Shown: positions 46,674-57,908, counted from the first letter of the stretch. The stretch is 64,000 nucleotides of DNA from Pseudomonadota bacterium (GCA_021842465.1 JAKBZN010000009.1:1-64000); one strand, 5' to 3'. Notes: a model not told the origin generated them from the letters alone. Translations and numbers: made by a program.

Positions 46674-46694
46674 CCTCTCCCCGGCGGGGAGAGG
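46674..46694. repeat. CCTCTCCCC/GGGGAGAGG hairpin between pnp and tpiA
   Basis: A perfect 9-bp stem with a 3-nt loop, 7 bp after the pnp stop, followed by GGTGAGGGGGA. The tpiA ribosome-binding site lies just after it. Same family as the hairpins near 2.9, 27.5 and 39.5 kb. No T-run, so terminator function is uncertain. Confidence 0.55.
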
Positions 46695-46718
46695 GCCGTG
46701 GTGAGGGGGATTCGATCG

Positions 46719-47468
46719 ATGAGCATGCGTCGCAAGCTGGTCGCGGCCAACTGGAAGATGAACGGCAGCCGCGCGGAGAACGCGCGCTGGCTGCATGGGT
46801 TCCGCGATGCGCTGCCCGCGTGTGAGACGGTGGTGTGTCCGCCGTTCGTCTATCTGTCCCAGGTGGTCGAAGGGCTGGCGGGAACGGCGGCCGAGGCGGG
46901 TGCGCAGAATCTCAGCGACCGGACGGCCGGCGCCTGGACCGGCGAGGTGACGGCCGAGATGCTCGTCGATGCCGGCGCGAAGTGGGTGATCGTCGGCCAC
47001 TCCGAGCGCCGGGCGGCATACGGCGAGGGCGACGATCTGGTCGGCGCCAAGGCCGCGCGCGCGTTCGCAGGGGGGCTGCGCCCGATCGTCTGCGTCGGGG
47101 AGACCCTGGCGCAGCGCGAAGCGGGGCGGACACAGGAGGTCGTTGCCGCGCAGCTCGATGCCGTGCTGGCGCATTGCGCGCCCGCGCAACTCGTCGGCGG
47201 GGCCATTGCCTACGAACCGGTCTGGGCGATCGGAACCGGGCGTACGGCGACGCCGGAACAGGCCCAGGAAGTCCATGCCGCGATCCGTGCGCGCCTGGCG
47301 GAGCGGGATGCCGGGGCCGCCGAGGCGACGCGCCTGCTCTATGGCGGCAGCGTCAAGCCCGGGAATGCTGCGGAGCTTTTCCGGCAATCGGATATCGACG
47401 GCGGCCTGATCGGTGGGGCATCGCTGGTTGCGGCGGATTTTCTCGCCATTTGCGCGGCCGCGATCTGA
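46719..47468 (+). CDS. tpiA: Triosephosphate isomerase
   Basis: 249 aa from ATG 46719, with GAGGGGG 9 nt upstream; a second ATG at 46725 is possible. Active-site residues are the Lys in AANWKMNG, the His in IVGHSERR and the Glu in AYEPVWAIGTG. The GGSVKPGNAAELF phosphate-binding loop is present. Glycolysis/gluconeogenesis. Confidence 0.97.
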   Translation: MSMRRKLVAANWKMNGSRAENARWLHGFRDALPACETVVCPPFVYLSQVVEGLAGTAAEAGAQNLSDRTAGAWTGEVTAEMLVDAGAKWVIVGHSERRAAYGEGDDLVGAKAARAFAGGLRPIVCVGETLAQREAGRTQEVVAAQLDAVLAHCAPAQLVGGAIAYEPVWAIGTGRTATPEQAQEVHAAIRARLAERDAGAAEATRLLYGGSVKPGNAAELFRQSDIDGGLIGGASLVAADFLAICAAAI

Positions 47469-47482
47469 CGGAGACGGAAACG

Positions 47483-47890
47483 ATGGGATGGCTCGGAAAT
47501 CTGTTGATCGTCGTGCAGGTGCTGTGCGCGGTCGCGGTCGTCATTCTGGTCCTGCTGCAGCACGGCAAGGGCGCCGACATGGGCGCGGCCTTTGGCGGCG
47601 GGGCGTCGGGAAGCCTGTTCGGGGCCACCGGATCGGCAAACTTCCTGTCGCGCAGCACCGCGGTTGCCGCGACGATTTTCTTTCTCGCGACGGTTGGCCT
47701 GGCGTATACGTCGACGTCGATGCTGGGTCGTCACCAGGCGGTCGGCGGCGTGATGAGCGGCTACCGGTCGACCGGCGATGGCGCCGTGCCTGGGGTGCCG
47801 GCCGGAGCGAAGAACGGCGGCGCGTCGATGCCGAAGAATGGCAGCGCCGCCAACGCGGGGAAAGAGAAAAGCACGGAGATTCCGAAGTAG
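47483..47890 (+). CDS. secG: Preprotein translocase subunit SecG
   Basis: 135 aa with two TM helices (about 5-25 and 55-75) and the loop LLQHGKGADMGAAFGGGASGSLFGATGSANFLSRSTAV, the SecG signature. The C-terminal tail is Gly/Lys/Ser-rich. Assists SecYEG translocation. Upstream of tRNA-Leu and nuo, a standard betaproteobacterial order. Confidence 0.95.
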   Translation: MGWLGNLLIVVQVLCAVAVVILVLLQHGKGADMGAAFGGGASGSLFGATGSANFLSRSTAVAATIFFLATVGLAYTSTSMLGRHQAVGGVMSGYRSTGDGAVPGVPAGAKNGGASMPKNGSAANAGKEKSTEIPK

Positions 47891-47906
47891 GGTAACCAAT
47901 TCGGGG

Positions 47907-47912
47907 TAGAAT
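47907..47912 (+). promoter_or_regulatory. -10 box for tRNA-Leu
   Basis: TAGAAT 13 bp before the mature 5' end of tRNA-Leu, just after the secG stop. The -35 is not clear. Confidence 0.4.
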
Positions 47913-47925
47913 TCCGCGCCAATTT

Positions 47926-48010
47926 GCCGACGTGGTGGAATTGGTAGACACACCATCTTGAGGGGGTGGCGGCGCAAGCCGTGCGAGTTCGAGTCTCGCC
48001 GTCGGCACCA
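47926..48010 (+). tRNA. tRNA-Leu (anticodon GAG)
   Basis: An 85-nt class II tRNA with encoded CCA. Acceptor GCCGACG pairs with CGTCGGC. The anticodon stem is CCATC/GGTGG around the loop TTGAGGG (GAG). A long variable arm and the T arm with GTTCGAGTC follow. Reads CUC/CUU codons. Confidence 0.96.
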
Positions 48011-48349
48011 ACGTGGCGCGGTACCGTGGATCTGCAACTCCGGAAGGGATGAGGATCCCGGGAGTGCAGGTTGGGGTAAGTGGTTTTCATTGCGTTTGAT
48101 CGGCATGATGTCCATCAAACGTGCGCGCGGCAAGAAAACACCCCGGAGGGTGGCTGGCCGCGCCGTAGGCGTCGACTTGCTCGCGGGCATCGCTACGGCG
48201 ATCGTCCGAAAAAGATTGCAGGCGACGGAGGGGGAGCTTGCCGAAGGAGGAACCTCGGCGGCTCGTGTCGGATTTTGGGCTGCGAAAGGCCCGTTCACGC
48301 CCCGATGAATCGGAAGGCGGCGTGCGCGGGCCAGAGGAACGGGTGACTT
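48011..48349. other. 339-bp leader between tRNA-Leu and nuoA
   Basis: No gene seen. An imperfect stem-loop (48032-48069, CTGCA...TGCAG ends) lies after the tRNA. A perfect inverted repeat CGTTTGAT-13 bp-ATCAAACG (48093-48100 with 48114-48121) follows. The latter could be an operator or an RNA hairpin in the nuo leader. No clear sigma-70 promoter for nuoA was found. Confidence 0.55.
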
Positions 48350-48715
48350 GTGGATCTCGGAACCTATCTTCCGGTACTGATCTTTCTCGTCGTCGGCGCC
48401 GTGATCGGCGTGGCGCCGATGGCGCTCGGGGCATTGGTCGGCCCGCATCGTCCGGATCCCGAAAAGCTCTCGCCCTACGAGTGTGGATTCGAAGCGTTCG
48501 AGGATGCGCGCATGAAGTTCGACGTGCGCTACTACCTCGTCGCGATTCTCTTCATTCTGTTCGATCTGGAAGTGGCATTCCTGTTCCCTTGGGCTGCATC
48601 GGTCGGTTCGCTTGGGCACTGGAGTGTGGGCTTTTGGTCGATGATGATCTTTCTCGGCATCCTCACCATCGGGTTCCTTTACGAGTGGAAAAAGGGTGCT
48701 CTCGAATGGGAATGA
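48350..48715 (+). CDS. nuoA: NADH-quinone oxidoreductase subunit A
   Basis: 121 aa from GTG 48350 with AGAGGAA 8-9 nt upstream. Three TM helices and the conserved [40 protein letters not shown]. First gene of the 14-gene complex I operon. Membrane arm near the quinone site. Confidence 0.97.
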   Translation: MDLGTYLPVLIFLVVGAVIGVAPMALGALVGPHRPDPEKLSPYECGFEAFEDARMKFDVRYYLVAILFILFDLEVAFLFPWAASVGSLGHWSVGFWSMMIFLGILTIGFLYEWKKGALEWE

Positions 48716-48748
48716 CGGGTTCCGTTTGCGCCTGGGAGATTTGAACCG

Positions 48749-49225
48749 GTGGCTATCGAAGGCAAGCTCGAACAGGGTTTCATCACGACCAGCGCGGACG
48801 CGGTCATCAATTGGGCCCGGACCGGCTCGTTGTGGCCGATGACGTTCGGCCTGGCGTGCTGCGCGGTGGAGATGATGCATGCCGGCGCGGCGCGATACGA
48901 CCTCGACCGGTTCGGCGTCGTGTTTCGTCCCAGCCCGCGTCAATCGGATCTGATGATCGTCGCCGGCACCCTGTGCAACAAGATGGCTCCCGCCTTGCGC
49001 AAGGTCTATGACCAGATGCCCGAGCCGCGCTGGGTGATCTCGATGGGGTCGTGCGCGAACGGCGGCGGCTATTACCACTACTCGTACTCGGTGGTGCGCG
49101 GTTGTGATCGCATCGTGCCCGTCGACATCTACGTCCCCGGGTGCCCGCCGACCGCGGAGGCCCTGCTCTACGGAGTGATCCAGTTGCAGAACAAGATCCG
49201 CCGTACGAACACCATTGCCCGGTGA
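48749..49225 (+). CDS. nuoB: NADH-quinone oxidoreductase subunit B
   Basis: 158 aa, GTG start. Ligands of the terminal N2 4Fe-4S cluster are visible: the CC pair in [10 protein letters not shown], then [12 protein letters not shown] and [13 protein letters not shown]. Connecting subunit next to the quinone pocket. Confidence 0.97.
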   Translation: MAIEGKLEQGFITTSADAVINWARTGSLWPMTFGLACCAVEMMHAGAARYDLDRFGVVFRPSPRQSDLMIVAGTLCNKMAPALRKVYDQMPEPRWVISMGSCANGGGYYHYSYSVVRGCDRIVPVDIYVPGCPPTAEALLYGVIQLQNKIRRTNTIAR

Positions 49226-49232
49226 TCCAACG

Positions 49233-49841
49233 ATGAATGAAATCGGAGAACTTGCGCAACGCTTGCGCGACGGTCTGGGTGCGCAGGCGCTTTCGGTCGA
49301 CGTCGCCTGCGGGGAAGTGACCGTGACGGTTGGTGCCGCCGACTGGCAGGCGCTGTCGCTGCGGCTGCGCGACGACCCGCAATTCGGTTTCGAGCAGCTC
49401 ATCGATCTCTGCGGGGTCGACTATCTCGAATATGGCAACGGCGATCGCGGCACGCTTGTCGCCGAAGGGCGCTTCGCGGTGGTACTGCACCTGCTGTCGC
49501 TGGCCAACAACTGGCGCGTGCGCGTGCGGGCGTTCTGCCCTTCTGACGATCTTCCGCTGGTGGCGTCGCTGGTCGGGGTATGGCCGGCAGCCGGCTGGTA
49601 TGAGCGCGAAGCCTTCGACCTTTTTGGCATCGTGTTCGAGGGTCATCCGGATCTGCGCCGCATCCTCACGGATTATGGCTTCGTCGGACACCCGTTCCGC
49701 CGCGATTTCCCGGTTTCGGGGCGTGTCGAGATGCGCTATGACCCGCAGTTGCGGCGCGTGATCTACCAGCCGGTGACGATCGAGCCGCGCGAGAACACAC
49801 CGCGCGTGATTCGCGAAGAACATTACGCGCAGGACAAGTGA
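49233..49841 (+). CDS. nuoC: NADH-quinone oxidoreductase subunit C
   Basis: 202 aa from ATG 49233, where GGTGA of the nuoB end can act as ribosome-binding site; TTG 49215 is a less likely upstream start. The 30-kDa subunit signature is [29 protein letters not shown]. Not fused to NuoD, unlike E. coli. Confidence 0.96.
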   Translation: MNEIGELAQRLRDGLGAQALSVDVACGEVTVTVGAADWQALSLRLRDDPQFGFEQLIDLCGVDYLEYGNGDRGTLVAEGRFAVVLHLLSLANNWRVRVRAFCPSDDLPLVASLVGVWPAAGWYEREAFDLFGIVFEGHPDLRRILTDYGFVGHPFRRDFPVSGRVEMRYDPQLRRVIYQPVTIEPRENTPRVIREEHYAQDK

Positions 49842-49844
49842 AAC

Positions 49845-51098
49845 ATGGCCGAAATCCGCAATTACACATTGAACTTCGGTCCGCAACACCCGTCGGCGCA
49901 CGGGGTGCTGCGTCTGGTGCTCGAACTCGACGGTGAGGTGATTCGCCGCGCCGATCCGCATATCGGATTGCTGCATCGCGCGACCGAGAAACTCGCCGAG
50001 ACGCGTACCTACCTCCAGTCGGTGCCGTATATGGATCGCCTCGACTACGTCTCGATGATGTGCAACGAACATGCATACGTCATGACGATCGAGCGCATGC
50101 TGGGGCTCGAGGTGCCGATCCGTGCGCAATACATCCGCGTGATGTACGACGAGATCACCCGCCTGCTCAATCACCTGTTATGGATCGGCGGGCACGCCCT
50201 CGACGTGGGTGCGATGGCGGTCTTCCTCTACGCGTTTCGTGAGCGTGAGGACCTCTTCGACATGTATGAGGCGGCCTCGGGCGCGCGCATGCACGCGGCG
50301 TATTACCGACCGGGCGGCGTGTACCGCGATCTGCCCGACACGATGCCGCAGTACCGTACCGATCAGGGATGGTCCGAAGGGGATGCGCGGCGGCGTAACG
50401 AGAACCGGCAGGGGTCGCTGCTCGATTTCATCGATGATTTCACGCGGCGTTTCCCGGCCCTCGTCGACGAATATGAGACGCTGCTCACCGACAACCGGAT
50501 CTGGAAGCAGCGCTTGGTTGGAATTGGTGTGGTGGAACCCGAAAAGGCGCTGGCGTGGGGCTTCACCGGGCCGATGCTCCGCGGTTCGGGAGTCGCGTGG
50601 GATCTTCGCAAGAAGCAGCCCTACGAGGTCTACGACCGCCTCGAATTCGACATTCCGGTGGGCAAGACCGGCGATAGCTATGACCGCTATCTCGTTCGCA
50701 TCGAGGAGATGCGGCAGAGCAACCGCATCATCAAGCAGTGCGTCGACTGGCTGCGTGCCAATCCGGGTCCGGTCATCACCGACAACCACAAGGTCGCGCC
50801 GCCCGACCGGGTCGGAATGAAGACCAACATGGAAGAGTTGATCCACCATTTCAAACTGTTTTCGGAAGGTTTTCATGTGCCGCCGGGAGAGGCGTATGCG
50901 GCCGTGGAACACCCCAAGGGCGAATTCGGCATCTACCTCGTGAGCGATGGCGCCAACAAGCCCTATCGCCTCAAGATCCGGGCTCCGGGGTTTGCGCATT
51001 TGCAGGGGTTGGACGAAATGGCGCGTGGTCACATGATTGCCGATGCCGTGACGATCATCGGAACTCAGGACATCGTGTTCGGGGAGATCGATCGATGA
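49845..51098 (+). CDS. nuoD: NADH-quinone oxidoreductase subunit D
   Basis: 417 aa. The 49-kDa subunit, with [22 protein letters not shown] and [15 protein letters not shown] (quinone-site His), then [19 protein letters not shown] and the C-terminal DIVFGEIDR. 3 bp after nuoC; overlaps nuoE by ATGA. Confidence 0.98.
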   Translation: MAEIRNYTLNFGPQHPSAHGVLRLVLELDGEVIRRADPHIGLLHRATEKLAETRTYLQSVPYMDRLDYVSMMCNEHAYVMTIERMLGLEVPIRAQYIRVMYDEITRLLNHLLWIGGHALDVGAMAVFLYAFREREDLFDMYEAASGARMHAAYYRPGGVYRDLPDTMPQYRTDQGWSEGDARRRNENRQGSLLDFIDDFTRRFPALVDEYETLLTDNRIWKQRLVGIGVVEPEKALAWGFTGPMLRGSGVAWDLRKKQPYEVYDRLEFDIPVGKTGDSYDRYLVRIEEMRQSNRIIKQCVDWLRANPGPVITDNHKVAPPDRVGMKTNMEELIHHFKLFSEGFHVPPGEAYAAVEHPKGEFGIYLVSDGANKPYRLKIRAPGFAHLQGLDEMARGHMIADAVTIIGTQDIVFGEIDR

Positions 51099-51664
51099 AC
51101 GGCGACAGCACCCGGGAAACGGGGGCGGCCGCGCTCGTGCCGGCGCCGCGGCGTTTGTCCGAAGCCGCGTTGCAGCGGATCGAACGCGAGACGAAGAAGT
51201 TCCCGCCGGAACAGCGGCAGTCTGCGGTGATTCCCGCGCTGGCCATTGCGCAGGACGAGTTCGGCTGGCTGTCGACCGAGACGATCGAGGAAGTGGCCAA
51301 CCTGCTGGGCATGCCGCCGGTGGCGGCCTACGAGGTGGCGACCTTCTATCACATGTTCCACCGCGCTCCGGTCGGCCGCCACAAGCTGACCTTGTGCACC
51401 AATCTTCCCTGCATGCTGTCCGGCGCGGGGCGGGCGGCGGCACGCCTGAAAGAGCGTCTCGGCATCGACTTCGGCGAGACCACCGCCGACGGTTCCTTCA
51501 CGCTGGTGGAAGGCGAGTGTCTGGGGGCCTGCGGCGATGCACCGGTGCTCCTGCACAACAACAAGCGGATGTGCAGCTTCCTGGACGATGACGGAAAGAT
51601 CGATGCGCTGATCGAATCCTTGCGCGTCGAGGGGGCCGCTTCGGACGGCGAGGGGGGCGTATGA
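51095..51664 (+). CDS. nuoE: NADH-quinone oxidoreductase subunit E
   Basis: 189 aa. Thioredoxin-like 24-kDa subunit. The N1a 2Fe-2S ligands lie in [14 protein letters not shown] and [17 protein letters not shown]. The conserved helical N-terminus includes [19 protein letters not shown]. Overlaps nuoF by 4 nt. Confidence 0.97.
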   Translation: MNGDSTRETGAAALVPAPRRLSEAALQRIERETKKFPPEQRQSAVIPALAIAQDEFGWLSTETIEEVANLLGMPPVAAYEVATFYHMFHRAPVGRHKLTLCTNLPCMLSGAGRAAARLKERLGIDFGETTADGSFTLVEGECLGACGDAPVLLHNNKRMCSFLDDDGKIDALIESLRVEGAASDGEGGV

Positions 51665-52962
51665 GCGATCGGGTTACCTTTCACGGGCGCCACATCGATC
51701 CCATCCTGCTGGCGGATCTGGATGGGAACAACTGGCGCCTGCGCGACTACGAGCGCCGCGGCGGCTACGCAGCGCTGCGCCGCATCCTCAGCGAGGGCAT
51801 GGCACCGGACGCCGTCGTGGCGGAACTGAAAAAGTCTGCCCTGCGCGGACGCGGCGGCGCGGGGTTTTCGACCGGCATGAAGTGGAGTTTCATGCCCAAG
51901 AATGTGCCGGGGCCGAAGTACATCGTCTGCAATTCGGACGAAGGCGAACCGGGCACGTTCAAGGACCGCGATCTGCTGCGTTACAACCCGCACGCGGTGA
52001 TCGAGGGCATGATCATCGGTGGCTATGCCATCGGCGCGACGGCCGGTTATAACTACATCCACGGCGAAATCTGGGATGTCTACGAGCGCTTCCAGGAGGC
52101 CCTCGACGAAGCCTACGCCGCCGGGTTGCTCGGCAAGAACATCCTCGGTTCGCAGTTCTCGTTCGACTGCTACACGACCCACGGCTGGGGTGCGTACATC
52201 TGCGGCGAGGAAACCGCGCTGCTCGAATCGATCGAGGGCAAGAAAGGGCAACCCCGATTCAAGCCGCCGTTCCCGGCACTGGTCGGCCTCTATGGGCGCC
52301 CGACGACGATCAACAACACGGAGACCTTCGCTGCCGTGCCGTGGATCTTCCGCAATAGCGGGGATGCCTTCCTGGCCATCGGCAAGCCCAACAACGGCGG
52401 GACCAAGATTTTCTCGGTGTCGGGCGATGTCCGGCATCCGGGAAATTACGAAGTACCGCTCGGCACGCCCTTCGCCACTTTGCTTGAACTCGCGGGTGGC
52501 ATGCGCGGCGGCGCGATCAAGGCGGTGATTCCGGGCGGTTCGTCGATGCCGGTGCTGCCCGGCGCGGTGATGATGGATCTGACGCTCGACTACGAGACGA
52601 TCGCCAAGGCCGGTTCCATGCTCGGGTCGGGCGCGGTGATCGTGATGAACGACACACGCTGCATGGTGCGTTGCCTCGAGCGGCTGTCCTATTTCTACCA
52701 GAACGAGTCCTGCGGCCAGTGCACACCCTGCCGTGAGGGAACGGGATGGCTGTATCGGGTGATGCATCGTATCGAACACGGGCGTGGGCGCCCGGAGGAC
52801 ATCGATCTGCTCGACTCCGTGGCAGAGAACATTCAGGGACGCACCATCTGTGCGCTGGGCGACGCGGCGGCAATGCCGGTGCGCTCCTTCATCAAGCATT
52901 TCCGGGACGAGTTCGAGTACCACATCGAACACAAGCAGTGCCCGGTACCGGACTACGTGTGA
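51661..52962 (+). CDS. nuoF: NADH-quinone oxidoreductase subunit F
   Basis: 433 aa, 51-kDa NADH-dehydrogenase subunit. The NADH/FMN site is [20 protein letters not shown] and [16 protein letters not shown]; a second glycine-rich FMN segment is [16 protein letters not shown]3 cluster ligands are in [15 protein letters not shown]. Confidence 0.98.
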   Translation: MSDRVTFHGRHIDPILLADLDGNNWRLRDYERRGGYAALRRILSEGMAPDAVVAELKKSALRGRGGAGFSTGMKWSFMPKNVPGPKYIVCNSDEGEPGTFKDRDLLRYNPHAVIEGMIIGGYAIGATAGYNYIHGEIWDVYERFQEALDEAYAAGLLGKNILGSQFSFDCYTTHGWGAYICGEETALLESIEGKKGQPRFKPPFPALVGLYGRPTTINNTETFAAVPWIFRNSGDAFLAIGKPNNGGTKIFSVSGDVRHPGNYEVPLGTPFATLLELAGGMRGGAIKAVIPGGSSMPVLPGAVMMDLTLDYETIAKAGSMLGSGAVIVMNDTRCMVRCLERLSYFYQNESCGQCTPCREGTGWLYRVMHRIEHGRGRPEDIDLLDSVAENIQGRTICALGDAAAMPVRSFIKHFRDEFEYHIEHKQCPVPDYV

Positions 52963-52969
52963 CGACGCG

Positions 52970-55303
52970 ATGATCGAGATCGAAATCGACGGCCGGAAAG
53001 TCTCGGTGCCCCAAGGCGGCACCGTCATGGATGCCGCAAACGCCGCAGGCATCTTCGTGCCGCACTTCTGCTACCACCGCAAGCTGTCGATCGCGGCGAA
53101 TTGCCGGATGTGCCTGGTCGAGGTCGAGAAGGCGCCCAAGCCGCTTCCCGCGTGCGCCACGCCCGCGACGCCCGGCATGATCGTGCGCACGGCGAGCGAG
53201 CGTGCGCGGCAGGCGCAGCGTTCGGTGATGGAGTTCCTGCTCATCAATCATCCGCTCGACTGCCCGATCTGCGATCAGGGCGGCGAGTGTCAGTTGCAGG
53301 ACCTGGCGGTGGGATACGGCGGCAGCGCATCGCGCTACCGCGAGGAGAAGCGCGTCGTTCTGCACAAGCAGATCGGACCGCTGGTCTCTGCCGAGGAAAT
53401 GGCCCGCTGCATCCATTGCACCCGCTGCGTACGCTTCGGCCAGGAGATCGCCGGGGTGATGGAACTCGGCATGGCCGGCCATGGCGAGCACTCGGAAATC
53501 CTGACCTTTGTCGGCCGCAGCGTCGATTCGGAGCTGTCCGGCAACATGATCGACGTCTGCCCGGTCGGCGCGCTCACGAGCAAGCCGTTCCGCTATCGCG
53601 CGCGCACCTGGGAACTGGCCCGGCGCCGCTCGATCAGCCCGCACGACAGTCTCGGATCGAATCTCGTCCTGCAACTCAAGCAGCGCGATGTGGTGCGCGT
53701 CGTTCCCCTCGAGAACGAGGCCGTCAACGAATGCTGGATCTCCGACCGGGACCGCTTCTCCTACGAGGGGCTGGCTGCGGAACGCCTGACGCGCCCGATG
53801 ATCCGTCGTGACGGCGCGTTGCGCGAGGTCACTTGGCCCGAGGCGCTGGAGTACACGGCAAATCTGCTCGAGCGGGTGCGCGATGCGCACGGGGGCGCGG
53901 CGATCGGGGCCCTGGCCGCCGGCGGATCGACCGCCGAGGAATTGCACCTGCTGGGCAAGTTGGTGCGGGGCCTGGGATCGGAGAGCATCGATTTCCGCGT
54001 CCGCCAGAGCGATTTTCGCGCGGATGCCGTACGCCGGGGCGCGCCCTGGCTGGGGATGTCGGTCGCGGAAATCGGCGGTCTCGACCGGCTGCTGCTCGTC
54101 GGCTCGTTCCTGCGTCAGGACCATCCGCTGCTCGCGGCGCGGGTGCGCAAGGCGGCGCGGGCGGGCGCTCGCGTGCACGTCCTGCATGCCGCCGACGAGG
54201 ATCTGCTGTTGCGGCCCGCGGGAAAACGCATTGCCGCGCCGTCCCAGTGGGCCGGGGCGCTCGCCCAGCTCGCCGTGGCGGTGGCGCGTGTCAAGTCGCT
54301 GCCGCTTCCCGTGACCGGCGTCGAGCCGGACGCCTGGGCGGTTGCCGCGGCGCAGGATCTCTGTTCCGGCGAACGCGTGGCGCTGCTGGCCGGCAACGCC
54401 GCCGCGCAGCATCCCGACGCGGCGCAAATCCAGGCATGGATGCAGTGGATCGCCGAGGCGGTGGGTGGGCGTTTCGGCGTGATCGGCGAAGCCGCCAACA
54501 GCGTGGGCGGTTATCTCGCGGGCGCCACGCCGGGGCCGGATGGACGCAATGCGCGCACGATGCTCGAATCGCCGATGGCCGGCTACCTCCTCTGGGGGCT
54601 GGAGCCCGAGCTCGATTGCGCCGACCCGGCACAGGCGCGGCGCGCGCTGCAGGGCGCGGAGGCGGTGGTCGCGTTCTCGGCGTACCGCAGTGACGCGTTG
54701 CACGAGGTCGCGCACGCGGTGCTGCCGATCGCGACCTTCGCCGAGACCGCGGGAACCTTCGTGAACTGCGAAGGCCGGGCGCAGAGTTTCCAGGGCGTCA
54801 CCGTCCCGCCGGGCGAGGCGCGGCCGGGTTGGAAGGTGCTGCGGGTCCTGGCCGACCAGTTCGGCTTCGAGGGCTTCGGCTACGACACGCCGGAGGAGGT
54901 GCGCGCCGATGCGCTTCCGGCGCAGGCCCGGATGCCGCTCGACAATGGGTTCGACGGCGGAGCGCTGCTTGCGGGAAGCGCCCGCGGTGCCGCGGACGGC
55001 TCCGCCGAACGTCTTGCCGACGTTCCGCTCTATTTCACGGACGCGATCGTGCGCCGGGCCGAGGCGCTGCAGAAGACGGTCCAGGCGCGTGCGCCCCAGG
55101 TTCGCGCCAACGCGGCGACGCTGGCGCGGTTCGGCATCGAGCCCGGCGCCGCGGTGCGGGTGCGGCAGGGCGAGGCAATGGCGGTGCTGCCCTGCGCGGT
55201 CGACGCCGCGCTGCCGGACGGCGTCGTGCGAATATCCGCCGGTCATGTCGATACGGCCGGACTGGGACCGATGTTCGGACCGATTCATCTGGAGTGCGCG
55301 TAA
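52970..55303 (+). CDS. nuoG: NADH-quinone oxidoreductase subunit G
   Basis: 777 aa from ATG 52970. N-terminal 2Fe-2S ferredoxin domain (CYHRKLSIAANCRMCLVEV), His-Cys region (HPLDCPICDQGGECQLQDL), 4Fe-4S motif CIHCTRCVRFGQEI, then a molybdopterin-type fold without cofactor residues. Ends directly before nuoH with no spacer. Confidence 0.96.
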   Translation: MIEIEIDGRKVSVPQGGTVMDAANAAGIFVPHFCYHRKLSIAANCRMCLVEVEKAPKPLPACATPATPGMIVRTASERARQAQRSVMEFLLINHPLDCPICDQGGECQLQDLAVGYGGSASRYREEKRVVLHKQIGPLVSAEEMARCIHCTRCVRFGQEIAGVMELGMAGHGEHSEILTFVGRSVDSELSGNMIDVCPVGALTSKPFRYRARTWELARRRSISPHDSLGSNLVLQLKQRDVVRVVPLENEAVNECWISDRDRFSYEGLAAERLTRPMIRRDGALREVTWPEALEYTANLLERVRDAHGGAAIGALAAGGSTAEELHLLGKLVRGLGSESIDFRVRQSDFRADAVRRGAPWLGMSVAEIGGLDRLLLVGSFLRQDHPLLAARVRKAARAGARVHVLHAADEDLLLRPAGKRIAAPSQWAGALAQLAVAVARVKSLPLPVTGVEPDAWAVAAAQDLCSGERVALLAGNAAAQHPDAAQIQAWMQWIAEAVGGRFGVIGEAANSVGGYLAGATPGPDGRNARTMLESPMAGYLLWGLEPELDCADPAQARRALQGAEAVVAFSAYRSDALHEVAHAVLPIATFAETAGTFVNCEGRAQSFQGVTVPPGEARPGWKVLRVLADQFGFEGFGYDTPEEVRADALPAQARMPLDNGFDGGALLAGSARGAADGSAERLADVPLYFTDAIVRRAEALQKTVQARAPQVRANAATLARFGIEPGAAVRVRQGEAMAVLPCAVDAALPDGVVRISAGHVDTAGLGPMFGPIHLECA

Positions 55304-56422
55304 ATGCTGGCCGAATTCCAATCCTGGGCGCTGGGGCTGGTGGCGGCGAGCTGGTGGCCGCCCGTCTGGACGGTGATCTGGATCCTGATCAAGGCGCTGC
55401 TCATCACGCTGCCCATCCTCGGCGCGGTGGCCTACCTCACCCTCTGGGAGCGCAAGCTCATCGGCTGGATGCACATCCGCATCGGGCCCAACCGGGTCGG
55501 TCCGGCGGGCCTGCTGCAACCGATCGCCGACGCGCTGAAGCTGCTGACCAAGGAAGTCATCGCGCCCACGCAGGCCGACAAGGGGCTCTACTTCCTCTCC
55601 CCGGTGATCGTCCTGGTGCCCGCGCTTGCCGCCTGGGCGGTGATCCCGTTCGGTCCCGGCGTCGTGCTCGCCAACGTCAATGCCGGCCTGCTCTACGTAA
55701 TGGCGGTGACGTCGCTGGGCGTATATGGGGTGATCATCGCGGGCTGGGCGTCGAACTCGAAGTACGCCTTTCTCGGCGCGCTGCGCGCTTCTGCGCAGAT
55801 GGTGTCGTACGAGCTCGCCATGGGGTTCGTCCTGGTCGGCGTGCTGCTCGTGTCGGGCTCGCTCAACATGACCGCGATCGTCGACGGGCAGAATGCCGGT
55901 TGGTTCGCCGCGCACGGACTGACCTTCCTGTCCTGGAACTGGCTGCCGCTGCTGCCCCTCTTCGGCATCTACGTCATTTCGGCGACGGCGGAGACCAACC
56001 GCCATCCGTTCGACGTGGTCGAAGGAGAGTCCGAGATCGTCGCCGGGCACATGATCGAATATTCCGGCATGACGTTCGCGCTCTTCTTCCTCGGCGAATA
56101 CGCCAACATGATCCTGCTCTCCGCCATGGCCGCCGTCATGTTCCTCGGCGGGTGGGCGGCGCCGGTGGACCTCGGCAAGCTGATGGGCCTGCACACCCCG
56201 GGGTGGTGGCACGACGGCCTGTCGAACTGGTTCTGGCTGCTTGCGAAGATTTTCGGCGGTTCGTCCATGTACATCTGGATTCGCGCCACCTTTCCGCGCT
56301 ATCGCTATGACCAGATCATGCGTCTGGGCTGGAAGATCTTCATTCCGGTCACGCTGGTATGGCTGGTGGTGATCGCGGTATGGATGCAGTCGCCGTGGAA
56401 CATCTGGACCGGGGCCCGCTAA
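55304..56422 (+). CDS. nuoH: NADH-quinone oxidoreductase subunit H
   Basis: 372 aa with about 8-9 TM helices. Signatures are [36 protein letters not shown], the [25 protein letters not shown] loop and the [18 protein letters not shown] end. Forms the quinone entry channel. Confidence 0.97.
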   Translation: MLAEFQSWALGLVAASWWPPVWTVIWILIKALLITLPILGAVAYLTLWERKLIGWMHIRIGPNRVGPAGLLQPIADALKLLTKEVIAPTQADKGLYFLSPVIVLVPALAAWAVIPFGPGVVLANVNAGLLYVMAVTSLGVYGVIIAGWASNSKYAFLGALRASAQMVSYELAMGFVLVGVLLVSGSLNMTAIVDGQNAGWFAAHGLTFLSWNWLPLLPLFGIYVISATAETNRHPFDVVEGESEIVAGHMIEYSGMTFALFFLGEYANMILLSAMAAVMFLGGWAAPVDLGKLMGLHTPGWWHDGLSNWFWLLAKIFGGSSMYIWIRATFPRYRYDQIMRLGWKIFIPVTLVWLVVIAVWMQSPWNIWTGAR

Positions 56423-56427
56423 CGCCT

Positions 56428-56916
56428 ATGCAACGCCTGCTCGAATTCTTCGATTCCCTGCTGCTGCGGGAACTGTTCCAGGGCTTCGCGCTCACGGGCA
56501 GGTACCTGTTCGCGCGCAAGATCACCGTCCTGTATCCGGAGCAGAAGACACCGGCTTCGCCGCGCTTCCGCGGCCTGCACGCACTGCGCCGTTATGAAAA
56601 CGGCGAGGAACGCTGCATCGCCTGCAAGCTCTGCGAGGCGGTGTGCCCTGCGCTGGCGATCACCATCGAGGCGGAGCCGCGCGCCGACGGCACCCGTCGC
56701 ACGACGCGCTACGACATCGATCTCACCAAGTGCATCTTCTGCGGCTTCTGCGAAGAGAGCTGTCCGGTCGATTCGATTGTCGAGACGCACCATACGGAAT
56801 ACCACGGCGAACGCCGCGGCGATCTCCTGTTCACCAAGGAGATGCTGCTCGCCGTGGGCGACCGCTACGAAAAAGAAATCGCCCGCGCCCGCGAGTTGGA
56901 CGCGCGGTATCGCTGA
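56428..56916 (+). CDS. nuoI: NADH-quinone oxidoreductase subunit I
   Basis: 162 aa from ATG 56428, 5 bp after nuoH. Two 4Fe-4S motifs, [16 protein letters not shown] and [16 protein letters not shown] (clusters N6a/N6b). An amphipathic N-terminal helix and [20 protein letters not shown] precede them. Confidence 0.97.
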   Translation: MQRLLEFFDSLLLRELFQGFALTGRYLFARKITVLYPEQKTPASPRFRGLHALRRYENGEERCIACKLCEAVCPALAITIEAEPRADGTRRTTRYDIDLTKCIFCGFCEESCPVDSIVETHHTEYHGERRGDLLFTKEMLLAVGDRYEKEIARARELDARYR

Positions 56917-56931
56917 CCGGGACCCCAGACG

Positions 56932-57591
56932 ATGGATCCGACCACAGCCCTTTTCGCCGTTTTCTCCGCCTGCACGCTGGTTTCCGCGCTGCGGGTCATC
57001 ACCGCGCGCAATCCGGTGCATGCCGTGCTCTACCTCGTGCTGGCGTTCTTCTCGACCGCCTGCCTGTGGATGCTGCTCAAGGCGGAATTCCTCGCCATCA
57101 CCCTGGTGCTGGTCTACGTCGGCGCGGTGATGGTGCTCTTCCTGTTCGTGGTGATGATGCTCGACATGCACGTCGACCGCAGCCGCGCGGGGTTCTGGCG
57201 ACACCTGCCCTTGGCGGCCGTCGTCGGCGTGGCCATCGCCCTGCAGCTCTGGCTGGTGCTCGCCAACGGAACCTGGCAGACGATGACGCCCGCGGTCACC
57301 GGTATCGCGAAGATCGGGAACACCAAGGCCCTGGGGATGCTGACGTTCACCCAGTACGTCTTCCCGTTGCAGATCGCCGGCGCCATCCTGCTGGTGGCGA
57401 TCATCGCCGCGATCGCGATCACGCTGCGGCGTCGCACCGATGCCCTGCACCAGAACCCGGGCTGGCAGGTGCGCATCCGGCGCAAAGATCGTGTGGGGCT
57501 GGTCAAGATGCCGGCGACGCCGCGTGCCGGGCAGAGCGCCGCCCAGGGTGCCGATGTGGCCGTGGCCGCGGCCGAAGCGAAGGAGGGATGA
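56932..57591 (+). CDS. nuoJ: NADH-quinone oxidoreductase subunit J
   Basis: 219 aa, five TM helices, with the [54 protein letters not shown] signature. The C-terminal cytosolic tail is Ala/Lys-rich. Membrane arm. Confidence 0.96.
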   Translation: MDPTTALFAVFSACTLVSALRVITARNPVHAVLYLVLAFFSTACLWMLLKAEFLAITLVLVYVGAVMVLFLFVVMMLDMHVDRSRAGFWRHLPLAAVVGVAIALQLWLVLANGTWQTMTPAVTGIAKIGNTKALGMLTFTQYVFPLQIAGAILLVAIIAAIAITLRRRTDALHQNPGWQVRIRRKDRVGLVKMPATPRAGQSAAQGADVAVAAAEAKEG

Positions 57592-57595
57592 GGAG

Positions 57596-57901
57596 ATGGT
57601 GTCGCTTTCCTGGTATCTGGGCGTCGGCGCGATCCTTTTCGCGATCAGCGTCGTCGGGATTTTTCTCAACCGGAAAAACCTGATCGTCCTGCTGATGGCG
57701 GTCGAACTCATGCTGCTCGCGGTCAACACCAATTTCGTCGCCTTTTCGCACTATCTGGGCGACCTGCACGGCCAGGTGTTCGTGTTCTTCATTCTCACGG
57801 TGGCGGCGGCGGAGTCGGCGATCGGCCTGGCGATCCTCGTCGCGCTGTTCCGCAACAAGAAAACCATCAACGTCGACGAACTCGACGCATTGCAGGGGTG
57901 A
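57596..57901 (+). CDS. nuoK: NADH-quinone oxidoreductase subunit K
   Basis: 101 aa from ATG 57596, with TGAGGAG adjoining the nuoJ stop. Three TM helices with the two conserved membrane Glu residues in [13 protein letters not shown] and [12 protein letters not shown], which relay protons. Confidence 0.96.
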   Translation: MVSLSWYLGVGAILFAISVVGIFLNRKNLIVLLMAVELMLLAVNTNFVAFSHYLGDLHGQVFVFFILTVAAAESAIGLAILVALFRNKKTINVDELDALQG

Positions 57902-57908
57902 CGCGGGC

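Noticed and set aside
46835-47482. Long in-frame upstream extension of secG across tpiA
   Set aside because: It is a shadow of tpiA. SecG homology begins exactly at ATG 47483, preceded by a purine-rich GACGGAGACGG.
48093-48121. Riboswitch upstream of nuoA
   Set aside because: One perfect 8-bp inverted repeat is not enough. No known riboswitch consensus was recognised, so it is noted only within the intergenic entry.
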